Of a stretch of 64,000 bases of DNA, positions 43,788-53,086 are shown piece by piece (the stretch's first letter is position 1; every line of letters starts with the position of its first letter). The notes beneath the pieces were generated by a model, which worked only from the letters and a program-made list of their open reading frames with translations, did not search any database and was not told the DNA's origin. The stretch spans positions 124,001 through 188,000 of the forward strand of contig JAUHVL010000001.1 in assembly GCA_030425045.1 (NCBI GenBank), read 5' to 3'. Both the position numbers and the translations under genes were made by a program. This DNA is from a bacterium. GTDB lineage: Bacteria > Bdellovibrionota > Bacteriovoracia > Bacteriovoracales > Bacteriovoracaceae.

Positions 43788-44978
43788 CTAATTTAGTTTA
43801 TTGATCGTGTTAAAGTAATAAGAGTTTGTGCCATACTGGTATTCAACTTTGGCTTTATATTCTTTGATAAGCTCTTGTTTTAGGTTTTTTTTATAAAGAT
43901 GATGATCCCCTAAATGCTTTAAGAGGTTATAAAAGTTATGGTCTCTCTGACTAAGATTTTTTCTTTTATCTAAAATACTTTTGGTATATTTTGAAGAGAT
44001 AGAAAAAAGCTCTTTGTTTTTGAGAAGAATAGATGCTCTTAATACTTCAAAATTGAAGTTAACCATCGTGACAGAAAGTCGAGAAAGCTTAGACAGTGAA
44101 AAGAGCTTCTTTGCATATTTTAGTGCGACATTTGGCTTTGTCTTTATATTGCTATTGAGATCGATAATAGTTTTCATGCCCTCTGTGTATTGATTATTAG
44201 ACAGTAAGTTTTTGATCTGAAGAGCGTTTTTATAATCTCCTTCTAAAATGTAAATAAAGCTATTGAGAAAGTTGGCAATATCTTTACAGACGGTCGTTGA
44301 TTTTTTGTTGAACAGAACTTTGTCTATTCCTAAGATTTTTGCTTTTGAGAAGTTTCCTTGTGAAATGTAAAACTTTGCAAGCTCGATTTGATATGAGCAA
44401 TTTTTTTTCAGTGCTGAGGGTACGTTCTTATTGAACCTTTCATAGCGCTCATTCTTTCCGGAAATCCTCAATAAGACTAAACGACTCAGGTTAAGGCTAT
44501 CGGTAATGGCGCTTTTAATAAGAGGTCTTCTTTTAAATAAATCATCATCATTCATTAGGGGAAGGGTTTGATAATTAGAAAACTCTTCACTTCTCGCAAT
44601 CTTAAGTGCATGCTCGGCAAGTAAAACGATGTGTTGGTCTTTGTAGTCTTTCTTTAGAGATTTATCACGATTTAATTTAAAAACTGTAGTCATGAGTCGG
44701 TTGAAATAAGAAAAGCTTTCTGTGATATCATTATTTCGATAGAAAGAGAGAATTTCTTCAAGCTTACTGGTCAGCTGATTGTTAAGAAATTTGCCCTCGA
44801 GTATTTCTTTAAATATTTTTTGATCAACTTTTGTTACATCTGCAATGCTTTCAGCACCTGTTATTGAGTATTGGTCTACGTGTACGCTGTTGTTTGCGTA
44901 TAGGCAGTGAATAAATAAAAATAAAATTATATTAAATTTTATCTTTCCACTTTGAAATATTTTCAGAATATTCCTCAT
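43788..44978 (-). CDS. Secreted helical-repeat protein of unknown function
   Basis: A 396-residue protein with an N-terminal hydrophobic signal (about 15-28, IILFLFIHCLYA) and a long helical mature region, with segments resembling tetratricopeptide-type pairs (QIELAKFYISQGNFSKAKIL; FIYILEGDYKNALQI). It overlaps the end of the DGD-motif gene upstream by 47 bases, so it is translated from the same message. It may be a periplasmic scaffold for the cluster. Confidence 0.55.
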   Translation of the reverse strand: MRNILKIFQSGKIKFNIILFLFIHCLYANNSVHVDQYSITGAESIADVTKVDQKIFKEILEGKFLNNQLTSKLEEILSFYRNNDITESFSYFNRLMTTVFKLNRDKSLKKDYKDQHIVLLAEHALKIARSEEFSNYQTLPLMNDDDLFKRRPLIKSAITDSLNLSRLVLLRISGKNERYERFNKNVPSALKKNCSYQIELAKFYISQGNFSKAKILGIDKVLFNKKSTTVCKDIANFLNSFIYILEGDYKNALQIKNLLSNNQYTEGMKTIIDLNSNIKTKPNVALKYAKKLFSLSKLSRLSVTMVNFNFEVLRASILLKNKELFSISSKYTKSILDKRKNLSQRDHNFYNLLKHLGDHHLYKKNLKQELIKEYKAKVEYQYGTNSYYFNTINKLN

Positions 44979-45729
44979 AACTTTCTTCTGGTGTTAAGTT
45001 TTTAACGCTTATTTTATTATCGAGGAGTCTTTGAAAGATTTCAACATCATCATCATTGATATTTTGATCAAATAAATCTTTAAGTATATTAAAGTCATTT
45101 ATTTTTGTAGAAATAACGTCTTCATTGTTTTCCAGAGCAAAAAGCAGTCCTTGTCTAGCCCCTTTAATAACATACTGACCAAGGTCAGTATGTGTGCCGA
45201 CATTGATCCAAGAATTTAGTCTACCTAATGAGACATTATCTTTTTGTTTTTTTATATTATTAAAAAGTTTAGTTGCTTCACGAAAACCAGATCTCCAGGC
45301 GGGGTAGGGTGACGTTGCATATAGCGTTTTTGATCCGAGTTCGTTTATGACGATATATTTTTTGGTCGCATTTGTGGCATGGTCTTGAAATTTTTTTAAT
45401 GAGTTTGAAAATGTTTTTTTTGACCATAGTTTAAGTCCACCAAAGCCATATACAAGTCCATTTATAGGGTTCAAACATCTCCACACATAAATAGAATCCG
45501 TCTCAAGATTTTCTGGTGAGTTAAAACTAAAAGAGTCTAAAAGTTGATTATCACCATCGAGAGTGTAAAAAAAATTAGTCTCTGCTAAAAGTGATGCTTC
45601 ATGGTGAGCTTCTCTTATACCTTTAACACCATGAACTCTTTTTGATTGTGGATATTTTGTGAGAAGCTTTTTCCAGTTCTCTTCGGCATTTTCTTCATCG
45701 TAAGAAATAAAAACGATATCGTGATTCAA
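44932..45729 (-). CDS. DGD-motif glycosyltransferase-like protein (1)
   Basis: A 265-residue protein. The order YDEENAEENW, KRVHGVKGIREAHHEAS, the DxD-like LDGDNQ and the NPINGLVYGFGGLKLW signature define a family shared with the protein at 48283-49206. The DxD motif after a hydrophobic strand suggests a GT-A nucleotide-sugar fold, but no donor is known. It follows a SPASM-type radical SAM gene by 3 bases. From memory, similar proteins occur in marine T4-like phages; this needs a search. Confidence 0.55.
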   Translation of the reverse strand: MNHDIVFISYDEENAEENWKKLLTKYPQSKRVHGVKGIREAHHEASLLAETNFFYTLDGDNQLLDSFSFNSPENLETDSIYVWRCLNPINGLVYGFGGLKLWSKKTFSNSLKKFQDHATNATKKYIVINELGSKTLYATSPYPAWRSGFREATKLFNNIKKQKDNVSLGRLNSWINVGTHTDLGQYVIKGARQGLLFALENNEDVISTKINDFNILKDLFDQNINDDDVEIFQRLLDNKISVKNLTPEESYEEYSENISKWKDKI

Positions 45730-45732
45730 GGT

Positions 45733-46845
45733 TTAAACCTTTATTTTGGGAATTTTGCTATCGACACTTGAAACACAGGTCGGAGTCATACACTCTTTTG
45801 GTTCTTTAAAAATTTGAAAATCATCCTCAATATGTCCAATAGGCTGATCGTGACAACTATAACTTCTTTTTATATTGCCATCCGGCTCTCTAATGACAAT
45901 ACCCTGAAAGCCGGCATTACATTTCCAGCCTTTAAAGCGATTAAAGTTAAATGCATTAAATCTCTCGGCTTGATCCATATACCATTTTTTGCCAGAATCG
46001 TCGGTTAGTTCTACCTGCATTCTTTGCGGTACATTTGAATCGTCACCTCGACTAAATTGCATTTCTTTGAGATTAAGTTTTGGTTTTGGACGACTCGATG
46101 CTTTTCCTGATTTCTGAAGTCTTGCAAGTGTATAATCTCGCTGAGGCATTCCGTTGTGAAGAGTTCTCAATTGCTCTTTTGTATAACCATCGACAACACG
46201 ACTTGCCGTTGGATCAGATTGAGGCTTGAGTGTGACATTGATCCCTGCTTCGTGAAAAAAAAGTGCTTCGGCAAAATACTTATCAAACCACTCTGGAACC
46301 ATCACCATATTGATTGTTACTTGTACGTCATTTTCTTGTAGAAAAATGATCTTATCTCTAAAGTCTTCTTTGACACCAAACTCACGGTGCCAAGATGCCG
46401 TTACACTTACTCTATGTAAGTTTTTTGTAGCTTCTATATACTTTTTAAACCAGGGTATCCCTGGTGAAAGATTGGATGTCATATGACAAGATTGATAATC
46501 GGTATTTTCAATATCATCTGCATAATGATTTAAAAGTTTTAAATAACCAGGGTGAAGAGTTGGTTCTCCTCCTGAAAAACTAAAATGGAACGAATTAAAA
46601 CCATTTTCTCTTGCTTGGAGTTTAATTTTATCCATCGTTCTTATGAGGAGTTCAAGGGGCCGGTGATCTCTCTCATCACTTCTGGCATAAGGCCAACAGT
46701 AACTACACTTATAATTACAAAACCTACCGAGTAACCAAGAAACATTAAAAATATTTCTATAGAGGAGTGTTCTTTGCCCGACTTTAGTGATGTTATCAAA
46801 AGGAATTTTAGAAAAGTCGTATTCAGACCATTTGAGCTCTGTCAT
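45733..46845 (-). CDS. Radical SAM protein with SPASM-like C-terminus (type B, 1)
   Basis: A 370-residue protein with C43-x3-C47-x2-C50 (CNYKCSYC), GGEP (SFSGGEPTL) and a C-terminal Cys set for auxiliary clusters (GWKCNAGF, SYSCHDQP, ECMTPTCVSS). The same architecture occurs in the truncated gene at the right edge (62843). SPASM-type enzymes commonly act on peptides or proteins. It overlaps the upstream twitch gene by 23 bases. Confidence 0.82.
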   Translation of the reverse strand: MTELKWSEYDFSKIPFDNITKVGQRTLLYRNIFNVSWLLGRFCNYKCSYCWPYARSDERDHRPLELLIRTMDKIKLQARENGFNSFHFSFSGGEPTLHPGYLKLLNHYADDIENTDYQSCHMTSNLSPGIPWFKKYIEATKNLHRVSVTASWHREFGVKEDFRDKIIFLQENDVQVTINMVMVPEWFDKYFAEALFFHEAGINVTLKPQSDPTASRVVDGYTKEQLRTLHNGMPQRDYTLARLQKSGKASSRPKPKLNLKEMQFSRGDDSNVPQRMQVELTDDSGKKWYMDQAERFNAFNFNRFKGWKCNAGFQGIVIREPDGNIKRSYSCHDQPIGHIEDDFQIFKEPKECMTPTCVSSVDSKIPKIKV

Positions 46846-48235
46846 ATTCTTCGTCTAGTAAAAGTGCCATTTCAGGAAAAACTTCTCTAAAGTTTGTTCC
46901 ACGTATTTTATCCATTCTATTTATATACTCGATAAACTCAGGCATACGGTTTGACCAATCTTCTGATTCCATAAATTGAACCATGCCTTTTAATCTCTTG
47001 ATTCCATAGCTAGCTTCCATGAATTCTTCTTTGGAGTAAGTTTCACCACCATTAGGAGCAACTTCTTTTTCTAACCAAAGATAGAAATTTTCATACTTAG
47101 CTCTAATTTTTTCTTTAAACCACTTTGGAAAAACTTTAACGTTTAGGTGTGGAGGATGATAAACAAAATGATAATTAATTAACCCAGCACCAAGAGGCCA
47201 TGGATTAATCTTCTTATACTTCTGTTCCCACTTCCATTTTATAAAGTCTGGGATGTAGTACATGTTTAACATTTGTACTGCACAAGCAATAGTAACTTCA
47301 ATATGATCTGGAGTATCGTCAAGTCTTCGTAACATTGGTTCTACTTGACTCCACTGTGAAGGAAAACGAATATAGCTATTCATTGCTTCTATTGAGTCAA
47401 TTGAGTAATGAAAACGTACAGATTTAAATTTATTCCAAAGTTCAAATAGACGATCTGGCATCTCAACGGCGTTAGAATTATAACGTAATTGGATTTTATC
47501 TGCGTATCCCATCTCAACACACTTTTCTAAAAGAAGGTAATGGTGCTCGATAATGGTAGCTTCACCACCAGCAAAATAAAGTTGTTTGATATGGGGGATC
47601 TGTTCGTAAAGTTGATTCCAAAAACGGTCATTATTTAAATGCCAATTATATGAAGCTCCGTCTACCTGGCCTTTGTTATGCCATTGCATCGTTTCTTTTA
47701 GTGCAGGACTTTGTATTTGAGGGTGAAGTTTTTTCCAATCCTCAACCCACATCGAACTATCATGAGGAGAGCACATCACACATTTAAGGTTACACTTCGT
47801 TCCCAGTCTTAAGTCGATATAATAAACCTTGGGAGGAATAGAACCATCTTCAGCAGTGTCTGCTATAAGTTGATCGACATCGACTCTTCTTTGCCAAAAC
47901 TCTGTTTCCCACTGCCTTTTACTTCGATGGCCAGCTTCTTCTTCTTTAAAACATTTGAGACAACTCGGTGGAATTCTTCCTGCGAGCATATCCTTACGAA
48001 TATTTCTCATATAAGAATTATTCCAAGCCCTTAATAAATCAGTGTGATTAAAGTTCGCAGGCTTACCATCTTCATTTTTCAAAATTCCAACTTCACCACC
48101 GTGAACCTTATCGTTTGTAGCTCCAACTGAACTAGCATTGGCCGTACAGCAAACTCTCATATGCCCATTTGGACGAGTACTTAGATGAATCCATGGAAGA
48201 ATACAAAACGTTGAAAGGTCTTTATTATTGCTCAT
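46823..48235 (-). CDS. N-terminal twitch-domain radical SAM protein (1)
   Basis: A 470-residue protein of the twitch-first architecture: FCILPWIHLSTRPNG with C11, C29 and C30 (RVCC), C92/C95 (CLKCFKEEEAGHRSKR), then the radical SAM motif C148-x3-C152-x2-C155 (CNLKCVMC) and the GGEA variant of GGEP (YFAGGEATI). The N-terminal cysteines should bind an auxiliary [4Fe-4S] cluster. It starts the rSAM-rSAM-DGD run and has a 47-base gap from the second DGD-motif gene. Confidence 0.85.
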   Translation of the reverse strand: MSNNKDLSTFCILPWIHLSTRPNGHMRVCCTANASSVGATNDKVHGGEVGILKNEDGKPANFNHTDLLRAWNNSYMRNIRKDMLAGRIPPSCLKCFKEEEAGHRSKRQWETEFWQRRVDVDQLIADTAEDGSIPPKVYYIDLRLGTKCNLKCVMCSPHDSSMWVEDWKKLHPQIQSPALKETMQWHNKGQVDGASYNWHLNNDRFWNQLYEQIPHIKQLYFAGGEATIIEHHYLLLEKCVEMGYADKIQLRYNSNAVEMPDRLFELWNKFKSVRFHYSIDSIEAMNSYIRFPSQWSQVEPMLRRLDDTPDHIEVTIACAVQMLNMYYIPDFIKWKWEQKYKKINPWPLGAGLINYHFVYHPPHLNVKVFPKWFKEKIRAKYENFYLWLEKEVAPNGGETYSKEEFMEASYGIKRLKGMVQFMESEDWSNRMPEFIEYINRMDKIRGTNFREVFPEMALLLDEEYDRAQMV

Positions 48236-48282
48236 TTAAGCATCCTAAGAGAGAAATAAAAGAAGGTCAAAAGAGCAGTGAG

Positions 48283-49206
48283 TCACTCTTCCATTTCAGG
48301 AAACATTAAGCCTTCTCTTCGAGGATTTTTTAAGTTCTTTTTAAACTCTGATGACTTTGCACTGTCTAGTTCATTTATTTTGAATTGATATAAGTCTTGA
48401 AGTTTGGTGGCGATTAGCGATGCTTGATCTTCAGGAGATAAGGACTGAACTTGATTCCACTTTTCGTAAAACCACTCATAATCTCTTATATTTTCAAGAG
48501 TTTCAGGCTTTTCAAGAATTTCGAATAGGCCCAAGCGAGCCCCGTATATGGCCCAAATTCCATTTTCCACATCTCTGCCAACTTCGCACCATGTTCTTAG
48601 CCTAAAGACATTGCCCTTAAAGAGAGTGTTATCTAAATTGTGTTTTTGTTTATCTGATAAAAGGTGCCCCTTATCCAAGCTCATTTTAACACCTTCGCGA
48701 TAACCTGCTCTAAAAGCCTGAAAAGCGGTAATATTAACGTTGGATATGGTGGGTGATTCTGGAACTTGGTAATAAGGAATAGTGAAGCAAAAATCTACAG
48801 AGGAGTCTTCAGTTGTCGAACTTTCATGGCTATTAGATGTTAAAAGTAATTTTTTTGGCCAACACTTTATTCCGCCGTTTCCATATATCAGTCCATTAAT
48901 TGAGTTTTTAGAAGAGTAGGAAAATACGTAATTTTTTTTAAGTAGTTTTTTTGAAATAGTGAGTTTTAATGAGCGCTCTGTGTCGAAAGAGTTGTCACCA
49001 TCAATTATTGTTAACCTTTCTGTGGTAGCGATTCTTGCACATTCTTTGTGTGCTTTATCAAAACCTTTAATACCATCAACTCGCTTTGCATTAGGTAAAA
49101 GGTTTTTAATAACAGGCCAACGCTCGTCTTTACCTGGTTCATCATAGGTAAGATAAAAAGTATCGTAATCAAAAATATTTTTCGTTTTATTAAATGGCCA
49201 AAACAT
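48283..49206 (-). CDS. DGD-motif glycosyltransferase-like protein (2)
   Basis: A 307-residue paralogue of the protein at 44932: LTYDEPGKDERW, KRVDGIKGFDKAHKE, the IIDGDNSF motif, SINGLIYGNGGIKCWPKK and a matching late segment WAIYGARLGLFEIL (KGARQGLLFAL in the other). The two copies flank the two radical SAM genes, giving the order DGD, rSAM, rSAM, DGD on one strand. It shares a short divergent gap with the methyltransferase-like gene. Confidence 0.55.
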   Translation of the reverse strand: MFWPFNKTKNIFDYDTFYLTYDEPGKDERWPVIKNLLPNAKRVDGIKGFDKAHKECARIATTERLTIIDGDNSFDTERSLKLTISKKLLKKNYVFSYSSKNSINGLIYGNGGIKCWPKKLLLTSNSHESSTTEDSSVDFCFTIPYYQVPESPTISNVNITAFQAFRAGYREGVKMSLDKGHLLSDKQKHNLDNTLFKGNVFRLRTWCEVGRDVENGIWAIYGARLGLFEILEKPETLENIRDYEWFYEKWNQVQSLSPEDQASLIATKLQDLYQFKINELDSAKSSEFKKNLKNPRREGLMFPEMEE

Positions 49207-49248
49207 ATATTATTTCTTTTGAATGAATATACCTCTCAATATAACAAT

Positions 49249-50415
49249 ATGAAAAATGAAAATATATATTTAGAAACAGAGCAAATACTTCTTGGGTTAG
49301 AATTAATGCATCCCGAAGTAGGCATCATTCCTAAACTTCGCCATAGCTTAGAAGGGATGACTTACCATTCGAATAATGATTCTAGAATTTTAGATGAATT
49401 ATTTAACACGATAAAATCTCTTGGAGAGTATGACTTAACATTTCCAATAGAGTCATTAATGATTTCCTCACAACAAAAAGACATTTTTATATGTGTTCAG
49501 GAAATTTTTAGAATTTTTGAGATTAAAATTACCGATGAGCATTTTAGAACGATATTTAATCATCTCAAAACGGAAAGTAGCTTGGATGAATTTAAACCGG
49601 TTCTATTTCTTTTTTTAGATCAAAATGAAAGTGTTGGTGGAGATTTAAAGTCATTATTATCTGAAGATAAATTAATAGAAAAGATAAAAACAATTTTAGA
49701 TATTTATTCTAAAAAATATGAAGATAAAGTTTTTGAAAACTTAAAAAACTTCTATAAACATTACCTTCTTCTAGAGTCTGAGCAAAAGCTATGGGAACTT
49801 TTGCATCAGTACACAAGCGTTACTTTATTTCATCGAATAAAAAGAGTTAAGCAATTAGAGTTAACATCGAGCTTAGCGGATTCTTTTTCTAAAGGACAAG
49901 TTAAAAGCAAAATTTGGGCTGTAGATGAATTGCAGAAAATAAAAGAAATAAAATATAACAAAGTTTATCTCATGTGTGGCTGGTATGGTCTTTTGGCGAG
50001 ACTTCTGTTTGACCATTATAACAAAAGTGGTGATACCTCAAAAGTAATTCAGTCTATTGATATTGATGAGAGCTGCAAGCCTGTTGCTGATTGTTTGAAT
50101 TATGATGAACATGTTGCAGGACGATTTATTTCTAATACAGATGATATTTTAAATATAAAAAATATTGAACGAGACTCACTGGTTATTAATACGTCATGTG
50201 AACACCTTGAAAACTTTAAAAAGTGGATGGAATTGTTGTCTGATGACCAAGCCGTTTTGCTACAGTCAAATGACTATTTTGAATGCGATCAACATGTTAA
50301 TTGTGCTGAAAGCCTCGAAGTATTTATTAAAAAAGCAAACTTAAAAACTGTTTATTTTTCAGGAGAGCTTCAGCTTGAGAAGTATAAAAGATTTATGATT
50401 ATTGGTTTAAAGTAA
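49249..50415 (+). CDS. Methyltransferase-like protein with helical N-terminal domain
   Basis: From ATG 49249 the protein has 388 residues; a TTG at 49219 is an alternative. The N-terminal half is helical. The C-terminal half has a Rossmann-type methyltransferase layout: KVYLMCGWYGLLARLL (SAM loop), SIDIDESCKPVADCLN (acidic end of strand 2), SLVINTSCEHLENF (motif IV-like) and LQSNDYFECDQHVNCAESL. From memory this motif set is common in marine T4-like phages. Acceptor unknown. Confidence 0.6.
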   Translation: MKNENIYLETEQILLGLELMHPEVGIIPKLRHSLEGMTYHSNNDSRILDELFNTIKSLGEYDLTFPIESLMISSQQKDIFICVQEIFRIFEIKITDEHFRTIFNHLKTESSLDEFKPVLFLFLDQNESVGGDLKSLLSEDKLIEKIKTILDIYSKKYEDKVFENLKNFYKHYLLLESEQKLWELLHQYTSVTLFHRIKRVKQLELTSSLADSFSKGQVKSKIWAVDELQKIKEIKYNKVYLMCGWYGLLARLLFDHYNKSGDTSKVIQSIDIDESCKPVADCLNYDEHVAGRFISNTDDILNIKNIERDSLVINTSCEHLENFKKWMELLSDDQAVLLQSNDYFECDQHVNCAESLEVFIKKANLKTVYFSGELQLEKYKRFMIIGLK

Positions 50416-50416
50416 G

Positions 50417-51592
50417 TTAGTTATCAAAAATACCCTCGAAGTAAGGGTAGCTATCCATAAAACATTGTTTTCTACTTTTGTCAGTTAAAGTTATATACCG
50501 TTCTAAATCTGGTAGCTTTGAAGAATGGTCTGCATGGTTCATATAATTTAAAATGTATTCAAGGCTATTTTTAGCTTTCCCGTTAAAAGTAGGAATATAA
50601 TCCCTATATTTGTCATTAATTTTTTGTTTGATCTTTTTGGGGAGAACAGTAATCGATAAAAAGTCTGGATAGGTAAGATGAGTTGGATTTAATTGCGGAA
50701 GATCCGAAGTGTCTCGCTCAAGCCAATAATTTAAAGTTTCAGGTAAAGTCCAAACATTTAAAATACTAACGGTAGCCCTCATTATGATATGGATATTCTT
50801 TTGTCTATTTAACTCAAAAAACTGATTCATTACTTTTATCATTCTTTCTTGTTTTGAGGGCCAACGTATATATTCCCATTCGTTTTTTAAACAACTATCA
50901 AAACTAAGAGCTAGTTCTATGAACTTAAACTTGTTCCATATATCAAGCTGTTTGCTAGATGGGAAAATGGTGCAATTACTACTATAGTTCAAAAAGATTG
51001 ATTGAGAATTATCTGAGCTTACAAGTTCTTGAAGAAGTTTCCACTGCTCATCGATAATGAGAGGCTCACCGCCTGTAAACTTTAAGTGTGTTAAACTTTT
51101 GTGATAAGCGGATAAACTTTTTAGTGAAATGTTAGCATTTCTTTCTTTTGAAAAAGTTTTTCCAAAAAGCCTTTTTTCTTCATTGAACCAAAGCCTTGAG
51201 TAGCGACTATCACACATTCTACATGCTAAGTTGCATTCATTTGAAATTGAAAGCTCAAGCCATTTTAAATCAGGATCTTCTGTATCGTAATTATCAATTT
51301 TTGAAAAATTTGAATTGTTATTATATCGTTCACGCAAACTCTTCTTGCTAGCTTTCTCTTCTTGATAACATCTTTGACATCCCTCAATTTCAAACCCCTC
51401 AAGTGATTTCTTTCGAAGATTAATCATCCAATCGCTGGAGAAAATTTCTTTAAGTGTTTTTGAGTTTATATTATGTGATTTGGGTCTTTCTTTTTCAAGA
51501 AATCTACAACAAGGTTTAACTCTGCCTGTTGGGTCTATAAATTGATGTGTCCAGAGTAGAGAACAAAATGTTTTTTTATTTGAAGTATTCAC
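50417..51592 (-). CDS. N-terminal twitch-domain radical SAM protein (2)
   Basis: A 391-residue protein with the same twitch-first order: FCSLLWTHQFIDPTGR and KPCC (C28, C29), GCQRCYQEEKASKKSLRER, the radical SAM motif C120-x3-C124-x2-C127 (CNLACRMC) and GGEP (KFTGGEPLI). Last of four consecutive radical SAM genes on the minus strand, 3 bases after the B12-type gene. Confidence 0.85.
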   Translation of the reverse strand: MNTSNKKTFCSLLWTHQFIDPTGRVKPCCRFLEKERPKSHNINSKTLKEIFSSDWMINLRKKSLEGFEIEGCQRCYQEEKASKKSLRERYNNNSNFSKIDNYDTEDPDLKWLELSISNECNLACRMCDSRYSRLWFNEEKRLFGKTFSKERNANISLKSLSAYHKSLTHLKFTGGEPLIIDEQWKLLQELVSSDNSQSIFLNYSSNCTIFPSSKQLDIWNKFKFIELALSFDSCLKNEWEYIRWPSKQERMIKVMNQFFELNRQKNIHIIMRATVSILNVWTLPETLNYWLERDTSDLPQLNPTHLTYPDFLSITVLPKKIKQKINDKYRDYIPTFNGKAKNSLEYILNYMNHADHSSKLPDLERYITLTDKSRKQCFMDSYPYFEGIFDN

Positions 51593-51595
51593 AGA

Positions 51596-53086
51596 TTAAA
51601 AAGCGTAATGAGCATAGTTATTACTGTCAACGTTTATACCATAATCTTCTAGTTCTTTTAGTAAATGATTTGTGGCTTTTTCAACGATTGGATAACCCAG
51701 TTCTTCACATTTCTGCTTAAGTCGAAGCCATCTTTTAATTCTGTTAACTCTATTATTGTCTCCTAGGTACCAATTTTTTTTCTCATCCCACTTTATATTC
51801 ATGTCTTTGTGCTTATTATATAGAGGTGATCCTGGAACGATATCTAGTGTTGGGCCTAGAGCAACACTACGGATAAGTTTTTTCTCATTAATCCAGTTAT
51901 ACTTATCGAGAAGTTCTAATGTTTTTTGAAACTCTTCCTCAGTTTCTGTGGGATAACCTACAATCATAAGCCAAGCCATCTGAATTTCGTATTTAGCACA
52001 CATTTCAAAAGTATAGCGTAGGTCTTCATCATTAAACATTTTTTTCATATCATCACGAACTTTCTCAGAGCCACTTTCCACACCTATGCTTACAAAAAAA
52101 CAACCAGCTTCTTTCATAAGTTTAAAAACTTCTTCGGGCATATCTTTTCTTGATCTTGCAATAAACTGTCCTTGCCACTTAACAGGCTTCATTTGCTTTG
52201 TATTTTTGTACTCTATTAATGTTTGGCAAAGGTCTTTAAGGACTTTAATGGAGCCATTTAGCAGACTATCTGTAAAGAGAAATCGTGAGCTTCCAAAACG
52301 ATTGTTTTGAATTTTCATTTCTTCAGCAATAGAAAAGCCAGATCTGTATCTAAATTTTGGCCATAAGTTTTGAATGTCACAAAATTCACACTTTCGAACA
52401 CACCCTCTAGAGCCTGTTATGTAGATAAATTCGCTACCAAGTTTTTTTGGGTCTTTAACTCTTGGGTCATTCCATGTTTTTGGATAACATTCAAAATTAA
52501 AGTCACTGTAATCTGGAATTGGTATACCGTCTAAGTTATCAATTTGTTTAGGAGCAATTCCATTGATACCGGGAGATTCGATACTTCCCTTAAGGAGGTT
52601 AATAATTGCTTCTTCCCCCTCACCAACAATGTAAGCATCAATTATTTTTTTTTCAAAAAGTGGCTTTGCGAAGTACTCAGTATAAGGTCCTCCAAAAACG
52701 ATTTTAATATCAGGGTATTTTTGTTTTATGAGTTGAGAGAAATAAATACTAATAAATTTACTTCTCTGGCTAAAAATAGTCATACCAACCCATTTTGGCT
52801 TTCTTTTTGCGATGTCTTCAGCCCAACCATTCGCAATGTCTCTTAGTATGTTTTCCCAAAAACTCTGAAATTTATCTTCATGCCTAAATGTTAAATCAGT
52901 ATCAAACCATAAATGGCCATATTTTTGACTATCTAGCTTTTCCCATAGTGATAAGTTTAGATCAATGCATAAGGCTTTCATGCCTTCTCTTTCTACACTA
53001 GCTTTTAGAAGTGCTGGAGCTGTAAGCGGGCTTCTGAGTTCTAACCTAGGGAGTGTAAGAAGAATTATATCTAGAATGCTATTCAT
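51596..53086 (-). CDS. B12-binding-domain-type radical SAM protein (3)
   Basis: ATG 53086 overlaps the previous stop in ATGAATAG and gives 496 residues; the frame is open to 53143 but that would extend far into the upstream gene. The cobalamin-like domain (about 1-180) has WVGMTIFS, KIVFGGPYTEYFAK and YIVGEGEEAI segments, typical of class B methyltransferases. The radical SAM motif is C229-x3-C233-x2-C236 (CVRKCEFC), followed by FVSIGVESGSEKVRD. Of the three B12-type proteins it is the one closest to the usual class. Confidence 0.85.
   Translation of the reverse strand: MNSILDIILLTLPRLELRSPLTAPALLKASVEREGMKALCIDLNLSLWEKLDSQKYGHLWFDTDLTFRHEDKFQSFWENILRDIANGWAEDIAKRKPKWVGMTIFSQRSKFISIYFSQLIKQKYPDIKIVFGGPYTEYFAKPLFEKKIIDAYIVGEGEEAIINLLKGSIESPGINGIAPKQIDNLDGIPIPDYSDFNFECYPKTWNDPRVKDPKKLGSEFIYITGSRGCVRKCEFCDIQNLWPKFRYRSGFSIAEEMKIQNNRFGSSRFLFTDSLLNGSIKVLKDLCQTLIEYKNTKQMKPVKWQGQFIARSRKDMPEEVFKLMKEAGCFFVSIGVESGSEKVRDDMKKMFNDEDLRYTFEMCAKYEIQMAWLMIVGYPTETEEEFQKTLELLDKYNWINEKKLIRSVALGPTLDIVPGSPLYNKHKDMNIKWDEKKNWYLGDNNRVNRIKRWLRLKQKCEELGYPIVEKATNHLLKELEDYGINVDSNNYAHYAF

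Noticed and set aside
52544-52846. 100-residue plus-strand frame inside the B12-type radical SAM gene
   Set aside because: Antisense shadow; no start signal and no recognisable domain.
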